64,000 nucleotides of DNA from Thermomicrobium roseum DSM 5159. GTDB lineage: Bacteria; Chloroflexota; Chloroflexia; Thermomicrobiales; Thermomicrobiaceae. Both the position numbers and the translations under genes were made by a program. Numbering within the stretch: position 1 is the first letter of the stretch; every line of letters begins with the position of its first letter. Location: assembly GCF_000021685.1 (NCBI RefSeq), contig NC_011959.1, forward strand, positions 1,054,001 to 1,118,000, written 5' to 3'. The notes under the pieces are model-generated. The model was not told the DNA's origin. It ran no database searches and saw nothing but the letters and a program-made list of their open reading frames with translations. Positions 7,049-18,449 of the stretch are shown here, piece after piece.

Positions 7049-9553
7049 GTGCAAGTCCAGTTTCCGCCGTTGAAAAGAAACTGCCCATCTCGGGGACAAC
7101 CAGGCGTGTACGAAACCAGTTCCAGTCGCATCGATGCGCTCCTGCGACAGGTGCTGCGAACACTGGTCGCCGTCGTGCAGGCTGATCTCGGCGGCTTTTT
7201 CGTCTTCGACGAGCAACTCACAGCCGTCGAACTCGGCATCGTCGAGGGAGTACAGCCTTCGGAATCGCTCGCTCCGGTCGGCGTGCGGCGTCTGCCACCC
7301 AGCGCGGTACCCGCCGAGCGCTGGCTCGCGCGTCACCGCCGCCCGCTCCATCTGCACCAACCGCGCCACTGGCAGCGCTTTCCCCCAGCCAACCCCAGTT
7401 TGCGGGCGCTGGCTGATCGCGGCGCGCTCGTCGGCCTCGTCCTCCCCTTGCTTTGGGAGAACGAACTGGTCGGCGCTGCCTACCTCTGGCGACACCGCTC
7501 CCCCCGCCCGTACAGTCGCCAGGAGATCCGCACTGCCCAACGATGGTGCCAGCTCGCGACGCTGGTCGCCTACGCGAGTCGTCTGTACCAGCGCGAAGCG
7601 ATGCTCCGCACCGACCTCGAGGAAATTCTCATCATCGACCAGAAGCTCGACCAGCTGGCCGATCTCGATGAGGTCGCCGAGACCCTCGTCAACTGGATCG
7701 AACGAAGAGCCGGGACCTGGTCGGGGCTGCTCTGGCTCAACGCTGATACAGGCGCTGCATACGCGTCCGCATTCGGCTCAGCACCGAGCCATGTGAACGC
7801 GCTCCTTTCCGAGCGTCTTGCCTCCCTCCCGACGAGGACGGACAGAGCGACGGCAACGATCCTCTCGCGCGAAGATGCCCACGACCTGCTCGGGACCGAA
7901 CTCGCCTTTCTTCCATCTTCTGTGCGCGAACTCTTGATCGCTACCTACCGCGAGGATGAGCGGCCGCTCGTCCGCCTCCTCGCCTGGAACGACGAGGGAC
8001 GGCTGCCTGCCGACCTTTCCCGGCACCTTCCCGCTCTCCGCCTTCTCATGATGCACGTCGGCGCTGCGCTCACCCGCCTGGCGACACGACGGCAACTCGA
8101 GCGTTCACTCGACGAGCTTCGGGCCTTGCTCCAGCTCTCGCGCCAGGTGGTGGTGGCAGATTCGATTTACGAACTCCTCGGGGAACTCGAGCGACTCTTC
8201 CGCCATTTCCTCCGCTACGACGCTCTGATTTTCCTCGAGCCGGACGACTCGGCCCCAAATCTGCTCCGCATCTCCTGGGGGAGCGGACCGATACCCGAGG
8301 CGCGAATTGGCCACCGCATCCCGATCGACCGCAGTTTGGCTGGTCACGCCTTTCGGACCGGTCACCTGTTGCATATAACCGATACCTGGGAAGATCCTCG
8401 TACCTATCATCTCCCCGAACGACCTTTCCCTTTGCGGACATTGCTCCTCGTCCCGCTCCGGCACGATGGATCGACCAAGGCTGTTCTCGGCATCGGGCGC
8501 ACAGCGGTCGCACCGTTCTCGCCATTGGAAGTGGAACTGGTCAGCATCCTGGCGCAGGAACTGGCGACCGGCCTGACTGTCGTTCACCAGCGCCAGGTCA
8601 TTCTCCAGAACGTCGAGCTCCAGCGGTTCCTAGCTGATGTGGGGGACCTGCTGTTGCAAAATCCCGATCCGCGCTCCTTCGCCCGACCGCTCGTGACCCG
8701 GCTCGCGCAAACGCTGGGTGGTTCGGCTGCGCTCGTACTCCGCCTACCGCTCGATGAATCGCCGATGAGCGCCTCATCCGAGCATGACGGCGAAGGACCG
8801 GCGATCGACCTCACTCCGCTCCATGATCCTGCTTTCTTCGATTGGCTCGCCCGGTCCAGTGCGCAAGGAACGCTGGAACTGACCGATGCGAGGATCGTAC
8901 CGGCCCCATTCCAGCCGTCTTTTGCAGCGCTCCTGGCCTCCAGCGCGCGCCTCACGCTCGTCTCGCTCGTCGCGCACGACGTGCCGCTCGGTTGCCTGCT
9001 CCTCAGCCGTCCGGTCAGGACGGTCACTCATCCGCTCGAGACCGTCCTGCTTCGCGAACTGCGAACGCGGCTCGCCCATGCGCTCGGCCGATGGGTTGCC
9101 AGTCGCGAGCAGGATGCGATCGCCTCGCTGGCACGGGAGCTGAGCCTTTCCTCGGATCTCGGCACCTTTGGACAGCTCTTGTTGCAGCGCTTACCGAGTT
9201 TGCTGCCGAGTGACTTCGCGACCATGCTGTTTCTCGACGATGATCAGCACGCCTTCGTTCCTCTCGCGGCGAGCCCTCATTTTGCGTTACTCCCAGCCGA
9301 CTGGTCGATCCCGCGCCAGCGCAGTTGGCTCGGTAATCTGGCCGATCACGATGAGGTGATCATCGTGCCCGATTCCTCCACGATTCCCCTCCTCGACTAT
9401 CCGCTCCGTGTCGCCGCAGCGGGTCAAACTGCCTCGCTGGCGGTCGCACCACTGGTCGCCCGAGGGCAGACGCGTGGGATCTTGGTTCTCGGCCGGTTCG
9501 GCATCAGGCGGTTCACGGTGGCCGAGCAGCAGCGTTTGCGCAACCTCGCTTGA
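7049..9553 (+). CDS. Multi-GAF sensor protein, N-terminal part of a split GAF/HD-GYP gene
   Basis: An 834-residue soluble protein made of about five GAF-like repeats (roughly residues 30-170, 190-340, 365-510, 545-690 and 700-834) joined by helical linkers such as ATRRQLERSLDELRALLQLS. GAF domains bind small ligands or cyclic nucleotides, or relay signals. The frame ends at TGA (9551-9553) in the last helix of the fifth GAF domain (QQRLRNLA), and the next codon, GTG in the same frame, continues the expected helix and an HD-GYP domain. It is therefore best read as the front part of one broken 1,266-codon gene. Start choice is weak: GTG at 7049 or GTG at 7106. A TATACT box at 7029-7034 may be a -10 element. 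Confidence 0.85.
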   Translation: MQVQFPPLKRNCPSRGQPGVYETSSSRIDALLRQVLRTLVAVVQADLGGFFVFDEQLTAVELGIVEGVQPSESLAPVGVRRLPPSAVPAERWLARHRRPLHLHQPRHWQRFPPANPSLRALADRGALVGLVLPLLWENELVGAAYLWRHRSPRPYSRQEIRTAQRWCQLATLVAYASRLYQREAMLRTDLEEILIIDQKLDQLADLDEVAETLVNWIERRAGTWSGLLWLNADTGAAYASAFGSAPSHVNALLSERLASLPTRTDRATATILSREDAHDLLGTELAFLPSSVRELLIATYREDERPLVRLLAWNDEGRLPADLSRHLPALRLLMMHVGAALTRLATRRQLERSLDELRALLQLSRQVVVADSIYELLGELERLFRHFLRYDALIFLEPDDSAPNLLRISWGSGPIPEARIGHRIPIDRSLAGHAFRTGHLLHITDTWEDPRTYHLPERPFPLRTLLLVPLRHDGSTKAVLGIGRTAVAPFSPLEVELVSILAQELATGLTVVHQRQVILQNVELQRFLADVGDLLLQNPDPRSFARPLVTRLAQTLGGSAALVLRLPLDESPMSASSEHDGEGPAIDLTPLHDPAFFDWLARSSAQGTLELTDARIVPAPFQPSFAALLASSARLTLVSLVAHDVPLGCLLLSRPVRTVTHPLETVLLRELRTRLAHALGRWVASREQDAIASLARELSLSSDLGTFGQLLLQRLPSLLPSDFATMLFLDDDQHAFVPLAASPHFALLPADWSIPRQRSWLGNLADHDEVIIVPDSSTIPLLDYPLRVAAAGQTASLAVAPLVARGQTRGILVLGRFGIRRFTVAEQQRLRNLA

Positions 9554-10849
9554 GTGATCGCGCTCGCTCTCGGGGATGTCCTCGCCGCCGAGCATGAGCG
9601 AAAACTGTATCGTGCCTCAGTCGAGGCGATGGCAGCAGCCGTCGACGCCAAGGACCCGAGCACGTACCATCACTCTCGTCGCGTCGCGACGATCGCCCGC
9701 ATCATCGCGCAGGAGCTGGGACTTCCCCGGCCCGAGATCGAAGAGATCGAACTCGCCGCCTTGCTCCACGACATCGGCAAGATCGCGATTCCCGACCCGA
9801 TTCTCCGCAAAGCGGGGAAACTCGATGCAGCCGAATGGTCGATCGTCTCCATGCACCCCGGCGTCGGTGCGCAACTGCTCGCTGGGCACCCACAGTTGCG
9901 TCGTATCGCCTCCCTCGTTCGAGCACACCACGAACGGTGGGACGGGCAAGGGTATCCGGATGGCCTACGCGGCGATGCCATCCCACTCGGCGCGGCCATC
10001 ATCGGCCTCGCCGATGCCTTCGACACGATGACGACCGATCGTCCCTACCGTCCGGCGCTCTCTCCGGCCGAGGCTCTGGCCGAAGTTCGCCGCTGCCGTG
10101 GAACGCAGTTCCACCCTGCCGTCGTCGACGCTTTCCTCCGGGCTTGGCACCGACCGGATGGGATCGCTGTCGCCCTCGCCGCGCACACCTTCTCCGCGCC
10201 GAGTGCGCTCGCGACGCAAGCCCTGCACACCATCGGCGAACACGTCGAGAGACTGACGACGATCGAGCGACTCGCCGAGGTCATCGATCTCGCACTGTCC
10301 GGCGTACTCACCTCCGACAATATCGTTCTCTTCGCCACGGAGGAAGATGGTGAGAAGTTACGTATCGTCTACTCCCGATTCGATCGGGATCGCGCGAAAT
10401 TCGTACGCATACCGCGTGGTCAGGGGCTTGCCTGGCGAGCGATCGAGTCAGGGCGCGCGCTCTCGGTCGTCGTTCCGGAAGCACCGCCCGGGAGCGTCGT
10501 CATCTGGGGCAGCCGTAAGCTCTTCGCTGTGCTGGCCGCTCCCATCGTCGACAACCTGGGTACGGTCGGGGCGATCGCGGTCTCGCGCACGGAGCGACGG
10601 CGCTTTTCCGAGACCGATGCAGAGCTTCTCGCCAGTATCGGACGGCATGTCGGATCACTCTTCCGCGTCATCTGGTCAGCCCGAACGCGAACCGCCACGC
10701 TGTCATCCGAGCAGGCGTCGAACGTCGATCAGACCGATGGCGACGAAGAACGCGATCAAGAGCGGCTGGTGAACCAGGTAGAGCAGGAGGCTGTGCCGAC
10801 CGAGCCACCGCAGGGCTCGGATCAGGAGTCGATCGCTCCAATCCGGTAG
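9554..10849 (+). CDS. HD-GYP phosphodiesterase with C-terminal GAF domain, C-terminal part of the split gene
   Basis: The 431-codon frame begins directly after the TGA of the GAF gene. Residues 1-20 complete the last GAF helix. Residues 25-190 form an HD-GYP domain with all key parts: the HD pair in LLHDIGKIAIPD (His72, Asp73), HHERWDGQGYP (125-135) and ADAFDTMTTDRPYR. Such domains hydrolyse cyclic di-GMP. Residues about 215-380 form another GAF domain. No Shine-Dalgarno site precedes GTG 9554, so separate translation would need read-through or reinitiation at the TGA-GTG junction. The last 50 residues are polar, overlap the convergent acyltransferase gene by 147 bases and look non-conserved. 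All metal ligands seem intact, so the loss of frame is probably recent or artefactual. Confidence 0.85.
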   Translation: MIALALGDVLAAEHERKLYRASVEAMAAAVDAKDPSTYHHSRRVATIARIIAQELGLPRPEIEEIELAALLHDIGKIAIPDPILRKAGKLDAAEWSIVSMHPGVGAQLLAGHPQLRRIASLVRAHHERWDGQGYPDGLRGDAIPLGAAIIGLADAFDTMTTDRPYRPALSPAEALAEVRRCRGTQFHPAVVDAFLRAWHRPDGIAVALAAHTFSAPSALATQALHTIGEHVERLTTIERLAEVIDLALSGVLTSDNIVLFATEEDGEKLRIVYSRFDRDRAKFVRIPRGQGLAWRAIESGRALSVVVPEAPPGSVVIWGSRKLFAVLAAPIVDNLGTVGAIAVSRTERRRFSETDAELLASIGRHVGSLFRVIWSARTRTATLSSEQASNVDQTDGDEERDQERLVNQVEQEAVPTEPPQGSDQESIAPIR

Positions 10850-11470
10850 CGACCACCGACGCTGTCCGTCACCATACCACCAACTCGCGACGCCCACACC
10901 CAAGAGAACCACCCCGAACCAGGGAAACAACGGCCGAAAATCGAAGGACCGATACCCTTCTGGTACCAACCCCAACCAGAAGAGCCACGGATTTCCTGGG
11001 AGAAGCGAGACGAGCCATCCGAGGAATGCAGCCAGCCCAGCGAACCCGAAATTCCAGACCCCGAAGCGGAGGAAGGGCAAGGCCAGGAGACTCGACAGCA
11101 GGATAAGATGAAGGATTCCGAAGAGGACGACGTCGGGCGGGCTCACCAGCCAGGTGACCAGCGTGACGAGTCCCGCTGCGCTGCCCAAGTGGAGTGTCCG
11201 CCGCACGATGTGCCGCCAGTATCGTTCGGGTTGCTTCGCCCATCGCTCCCGCGCCAACACGACCGAGATGCCGGCGACGAACAAGAACGTGCCGGCGATA
11301 CCATCGGCGAAGAGACGCCACCCGCCACTGGTCACCGCGATGGGCCAACCCCCGAACGCCGCGAGATCGAAAGCCCCGTGATAGATCACCATCGCCAGAA
11401 AGGCGAGGCCGCGCAACGCATCGACTTCCCAGCGGCGCGCGGCTACCGGCCGTTGCACCGAAGCAGTCAT
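10703..11470 (-). CDS. DUF1624 membrane acyltransferase (heparan-alpha-glucosaminide N-acetyltransferase-like)
   Basis: A 255-residue polytopic protein with about seven hydrophobic segments. The N-terminus RRWEVDALRGLAFLAMVIYH matches the DUF1624/YeiB-type start (lD.lRGla...M...H), in which the His is conserved. Later segments include LFLWLGLVPEG-like loops and SLLLYLVHQPLLIA at the C-terminus, also family-typical. These enzymes are thought to move acetyl groups across a membrane onto a sugar; the acceptor here is unknown. ATG at 11470 overlaps the stop of the upstream MFS gene (ATGA), so the two are coupled. The 3' end overlaps the HD-GYP gene on the other strand by 147 bases; the coding potential in that stretch clearly belongs to this gene. 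Confidence 0.8.
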   Translation of the reverse strand: MTASVQRPVAARRWEVDALRGLAFLAMVIYHGAFDLAAFGGWPIAVTSGGWRLFADGIAGTFLFVAGISVVLARERWAKQPERYWRHIVRRTLHLGSAAGLVTLVTWLVSPPDVVLFGILHLILLSSLLALPFLRFGVWNFGFAGLAAFLGWLVSLLPGNPWLFWLGLVPEGYRSFDFRPLFPWFGVVLLGVGVASWWYGDGQRRWSLPDWSDRLLIRALRWLGRHSLLLYLVHQPLLIAFFVAIGLIDVRRLLG

Positions 11471-12729
11471 CGCGACTCCGTGACAGGATAGATCGGGACC
11501 GCGGTCGGCGGAGCAACGTCCCGCGCCGCGCACGGACGCGCCATGACCCGAACCGGCCACACCACGGCCGCAGCCGCCAACCCCAACGCCCCCGCGAGCA
11601 CGAGTGAGAGCGTATAGTGGCCAGTCCAGTCGAAGAGGATCCCAGCGACCACCGACCCCGCCGCTGTGCCGACCGGCATCACCGCGAACAGCAAGCCGAA
11701 GATTGTCCCGAGGCGACGTCGGCCATACAGCGCTGCGCAGAGCGAGGAGGTCAGTGGCGTCGTGGCGCTCCACGAAAAGCCGATGACCAGCGCCGAGAAA
11801 AGCACCCCGGCGGTGGATGCACCGACGACAAGCAACAGCAGGAAGCCGAGTCCACGCAAGGCGTAGACGACCGCCAGGGGTAGACTCGTGCTGCTGCGGT
11901 CGAGCCACCAGCCCGTCGCGAAGGCGCCAGCGATACTCGCCCAGCCGGTGAGCGCGAGCCCCGTCGCCGCCACCGTGTGCCCGAGCCCGATCCGGGTCGC
12001 ATAGTCGACGAAATACGTCATGACCCAGCCCATGGTGAAACCACAGACGAAGAATCCGAAGGCGAATTGCCACCACGCCAACGAGCGCAATGCGTCGATC
12101 ACGCCGCACCCCTGACTGCTCTCGACTCGCGAGCGGCTTGGAGAGCGGTCAGCGAGCAAGCGGAACGCCACCGGCGCGAGCGCGACGAGCGCCAATCCGA
12201 GCAGCAAAAGTGCTCTGCGCCACCCGAAGGCTGCCACTACTGCAGCCAGCACGGGTACGACGAGTGCCTGCCCCATCGGATTCGCGGTCGCGACGATCGA
12301 CAACGCTGTTGTCCGCCCACGGCTGAACCACGCAGCGACGACCGGGGTCAGCAACGTCGGTGAAACCGTGGCCAGACCCAGACCGGCCAATACACCTAAG
12401 CCGAGAGCGAGAAGGGTTGCGTCATGAGCCTGGCTACCGAGTACGAGGCCCGCACCGAGCGTGGTCAGTCCGACGAGGGCCACGAGGCCAGCTGAGAACC
12501 GATCGACCAACCAACCCACGAAGGGTTGGGAGAGTCCGACGATCAGGACACTCAACGAGACGATCGAGCCGAGACGAGCATGACTCATGTGCAAGTCATG
12601 CTGGAGTTCCGGAAAGACCAGACCGACCAGAAATCGCCCCCCAGCAGCGGTCGCCATGATCGTCGTGACTGCGATCAGCGCAATCCAGGTTCTGGCGGAT
12701 GATCGCTGCGATCCGATCGACTCAGTCAC
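11467..12729 (-). CDS. MFS transporter
   Basis: A 420-residue major facilitator superfamily carrier with about twelve membrane segments in two halves. The loop between segments 2 and 3 carries GWLVDRFSAGLVALVG, the usual G..aDr.g.r motif A form, and a second copy occurs in the other half at GWWLDRSSTSLPLAV. Motif C-like glycine-rich sequence follows in segment 5. The substrate is unknown; the family resemblance is to the oxalate/formate and monocarboxylate-type group rather than to sugar carriers, but this is a weak inference. GTG at 12729 is preceded by GGGAGG. The gene overlaps the downstream acyltransferase by four bases, suggesting one function, perhaps export of or import for a modified compound. 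Confidence 0.85.
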   Translation of the reverse strand: MTESIGSQRSSARTWIALIAVTTIMATAAGGRFLVGLVFPELQHDLHMSHARLGSIVSLSVLIVGLSQPFVGWLVDRFSAGLVALVGLTTLGAGLVLGSQAHDATLLALGLGVLAGLGLATVSPTLLTPVVAAWFSRGRTTALSIVATANPMGQALVVPVLAAVVAAFGWRRALLLLGLALVALAPVAFRLLADRSPSRSRVESSQGCGVIDALRSLAWWQFAFGFFVCGFTMGWVMTYFVDYATRIGLGHTVAATGLALTGWASIAGAFATGWWLDRSSTSLPLAVVYALRGLGFLLLLVVGASTAGVLFSALVIGFSWSATTPLTSSLCAALYGRRRLGTIFGLLFAVMPVGTAAGSVVAGILFDWTGHYTLSLVLAGALGLAAAAVVWPVRVMARPCAARDVAPPTAVPIYPVTESR

Positions 12730-12979
12730 CGCGTATCCTCCCTACGGTGAGAGCCCGACGATTCGCCTCTCCCTTCGTCCTTCGTCGAGCGCGCGGGGTC
12801 GAGCGAGCCGCTCGTCAGTTCTCCTGTCGCACTCGGGAGCCGCTCGTCCCCTGCATCGTCTCTTCCCGCGCACAGCCTGTCCAGTACCCCCACAGCCCAT
12901 GCGCGCACATGCTCGCGGGCGGTCCTCTCTCGAACGCACACCGCCGAAGTCGTGCGATCGGCGCTGCGGACTGACCGGG

Positions 12980-13009
12980 TTGCCGCCTCTCTCGCTGCGA
13001 TGGTACCGT
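12980..13009 (+). promoter_or_regulatory. Probable promoter of the ileS T-box leader
   Basis: TTGCCG (12980-12985) and TACCGT (13004-13009) are 18 bases apart. Transcription from about 13016 would place the first paired bases of the T-box stem I close to the RNA 5' end, which supports the assignment. The rest of 12730-12979 shows no gene I can support. Confidence 0.4.
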
Positions 13010-13019
13010 AGTTGTTCGG

Positions 13020-13283
13020 TGACAAGCGAGCAGGCGAGAGGCGGAGACGGAAGCGAGTACGTCGCGGCGGCCAAGCAGCGAGTCCGGGACGGTGCGAGCC
13101 GGGCGGCAACGACGCGGCGGAAAATCCTTCTCGAGCTGCTACCCGAACTGGCGTCATCGCGCCACAGTAGGCGTAGCCGGGAGCTGCCCGTTACCGCAGC
13201 ACCGAGTGGGTGCGGCTGCAGCCCGCACCAACTGGGGTGGTACCGCGGGTGAACCCCGCCCTCAGAGGAGAGGGCGGGGTTTT
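13020..13283 (+). promoter_or_regulatory. T-box riboswitch of ileS, isoleucine specifier
   Basis: T-box leaders sense uncharged tRNA. The conserved T-box AACTGGGGTGGTACCGCGGG is at 13230-13249, immediately followed by a terminator. Upstream, GCAGCGAGTCCGGGACGGTG near 13076 resembles the distal loop region of stem I, and the base of stem I can form between about 13030-13046 and 13127-13141. Between them, GGAAAATCC holds an ATC codon (13124-13126), which is the expected position and identity of an isoleucine specifier. When uncharged tRNA-Ile binds, the T-box would pair with the 5' arm of the terminator and let RNA polymerase reach ileS. The stem boundaries are read by eye. Confidence 0.88.
13254..13283 (+). 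terminator. Regulated terminator of the ileS T-box
   Basis: CCCCGCCCTC pairs perfectly with GAGGGCGGGG around a short AGAG-containing loop and is followed by TTTT (13280-13283). This is the OFF structure of the T-box switch; its 5' arm overlaps sequence able to pair with the T-box at 13230-13249. Confidence 0.85.
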
Positions 13284-13328
13284 CCGATCGAGCAGGTCGA
13301 TCGAGGAGAACTCAAGGAGGTGCGCAGG

Positions 13329-16504
<3,176 letters not shown>

Positions 16505-16508
<4 letters not shown>

Positions 16509-17266
16509 CGGTCGACACGATGGCCGACGAACGGCACTGGACCGACATCGCGGCGGACGCTCTCGATGTTCCAGGATGGGACGTCGCGCGGTATGGGCCA
16601 GTACGCGAGCGCCTCGTCATCCTGCCGCGCAGCCAGCGTTCCTGCACGCTTGTCCAGCCGGCTGACCTCGATCGGCTGCTCGACCTGGCCCAGGACGATC
16701 CGGAGGAGCACCTTCCATACTGGGCCGAACTGTGGCCCAGCGGAATCGCGTTGGCGGACGCTCTTCTCCTCGACCCGCACCCGGTTCACGGGCAGCGCGT
16801 CTTGGAACTGGGCTGCGGATTGGGTCTCACCGCGATCGCTGCTCTCTGGGCCGGCGCCCGCCTGGTGGCGATCGACTACAGTGCCGAGGCCCTCGCGCTC
16901 ACCCGCTGGAACTGTTCGAGGAATACCGGGCGTGTGCCGGAGCTCCTCCGAATGAACTGGCGTTGCCCGAGTGAGCAGCTGGCTACTGTGATCGGTTCCA
17001 GCAGCGTCCCGGTTATCCTCGCCGCCGACGTCCTGTACGAAGATCGCGATGTCGAGCCGTTGCTCCGACTGGTCGAGCACCTGCTCGCGCCAGGTGGCTT
17101 GCTGTGGTTAGCAGAGCCGGGGAGACGGACAGCCACCACCTTCATCGAGCGACTGGGCCAGAAGGGTTGGTTCGACGAGGTCGAGACATGGTCCGGTCCC
17201 TGGCCCGATGCTGGTGATACCGCAGTCGTCGTGGCCGTCCATCGCCTCCGACGACCAGGGCGATGA
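16505..17266 (+). CDS. Class I SAM methyltransferase (METTL21/ETFB-type)
   Basis: A 253-residue Rossmann-fold methyltransferase. The SAM-binding motif I is VLELGCGLGLTAIAA; motif II ends at the acidic residue in LVAIDYSAEAL; a post-I motif ILAADVLYEDRDVEPLL follows, as in the lysine-methyltransferase-like group whose members also carry the PYWAELWPSGIALAD segment seen just before motif I. Members of that group methylate protein lysines or other nucleophiles; the target here is unknown. The GTG start at 16505 overlaps the ileS stop (GTGA), so it is co-translated with ileS. A link to the translation apparatus is suggested only by this position. From 17267 to 17447 no further gene is seen. Confidence 0.8.
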
Positions 17267-17447
17267 TCCGCACCTCTTGTCCGCGATCGACGCGAGCTGA
17301 CCGGAGGGCACAGCAGGTGCTGCTCTGCGACAGCGGATTCGTCGGCACGTTCCGAGCACGCTCCAACGGTAAGCGAGGATTCCCCACATGTCCGACCGAT
17401 GTTACCCTGCACTCGACGAGGAATAGAGTGGGAGGAGAGCGGATCTC

Positions 17448-18449
17448 GTGCGGATCGACTGCCACACCCATTTCTACCCTGCGGGATACCTGCATGCGCT
17501 CGCAGCCGAGAGCGAGGCTACGACGCTGCAACGAGACGCTGATGGCCGCATGGTGTTGCACTATGCCGGAGACTACAACGTTCTCGCTCCGGCTCATCAC
17601 TCGCTCGAGGCACGCCTTGCCGACATGGAGCGTGCCGGGATCGACATGGCGATCCTTTCGTTGACCACTCCCGGAGTGCATGGGGAGCGACCGGAAGTCG
17701 GCGAACGACTCGCTCGTATCGTCAATGACGAGTTCGCGGAGATTCAGCGCCGCTATCCGCAGCGTTTTCGTTGTCTCGCGACGCTGCCTCTCCAGTCATC
17801 GGAAGCCGCTGCACGGGAATTGGAGCGCGCTGTCCGCGAGCTCGGACTCGTCGGTGCCATGCTGTTTTCCAACGTCAACGGGCGGCCGATCGACCTTCCT
17901 GAGTTCTGGCCGATCTACGAGGCTGCTGAGGCCCTGGGTGCCCCCCTAGTCATCCATCCGACCAGTCCGCCTTTCGCCGATCACCTCGCCGACTATCGCC
18001 TGGTAGCCCTACTCGGCTTCGCCTACGATACGACGCTTACAGCAGTGCGCATGGTCCTCGCAGGCGTGCTGGATCGCTTTCCGCGGCTGATTCTGATTCA
18101 GACGCATCTCGGTGGCGTCCTTCCCTATCTCGCGGAGCGTGTCCAGCGCGGCTACCGGGCTTATCCGGAACTCCGTGGCCGCCTCGAGCGCGATCCCATG
18201 GACTACTTCCGCGAGATGTACCTGGATACCGTCCTCTTCGATCCGGCCTGTCTCTTGCTCGGTTTGGCCTTCGTCGGTGAGGATCGGCTGCTCTTGGGGA
18301 GCGATCATCCCCATCAAGTCGGAGATATCGACAAGGCTCCGCGCGTCATCGAGGAACTCCCCATCGCTCCTCGCGCCAAACAGAAGATTCTCTCCGGGAA
18401 CGCTCGTCGTCTTTTCGGTCTCGACCAGATATCAGCTTCGGTGGTGTGA
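17448..18449 (+). CDS. Amidohydrolase family 2 (ACMSD-like) metal enzyme
   Basis: A 333-residue TIM-barrel metal hydrolase or decarboxylase. The N-terminus RIDCHTHFYP has the HxH metal ligands; LVIHPTSPP gives the next His, LIQTHLGGVLPYL another, and LLLGSDHPHQVGD the catalytic Asp. The order and spacing match the ACMSD/orotate-isodecarboxylase-like group (aminocarboxymuconate-semialdehyde decarboxylase relatives), so decarboxylation or hydrolysis of an aromatic or ring-opened acid is the best guess. Other genes of such a pathway are absent here. The GTG start at 17448 has GGGAGGAG upstream. The stop overlaps the GTG of the phosphofructokinase gene. Family assignment is firm, substrate unknown. 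Confidence 0.87.
   Translation: MRIDCHTHFYPAGYLHALAAESEATTLQRDADGRMVLHYAGDYNVLAPAHHSLEARLADMERAGIDMAILSLTTPGVHGERPEVGERLARIVNDEFAEIQRRYPQRFRCLATLPLQSSEAAARELERAVRELGLVGAMLFSNVNGRPIDLPEFWPIYEAAEALGAPLVIHPTSPPFADHLADYRLVALLGFAYDTTLTAVRMVLAGVLDRFPRLILIQTHLGGVLPYLAERVQRGYRAYPELRGRLERDPMDYFREMYLDTVLFDPACLLLGLAFVGEDRLLLGSDHPHQVGDIDKAPRVIEELPIAPRAKQKILSGNARRLFGLDQISASVV

Noticed and set aside
9551..9553. TGA read as selenocysteine
   Set aside because: The position is in a GAF helix with no redox role, and no selenocysteine-insertion hairpin is evident after it.
12726..13157. Minus-strand frame across the T-box region
   Set aside because: It runs antisense to clear T-box structure and its composition is Arg/Ser-rich without a ribosome site.
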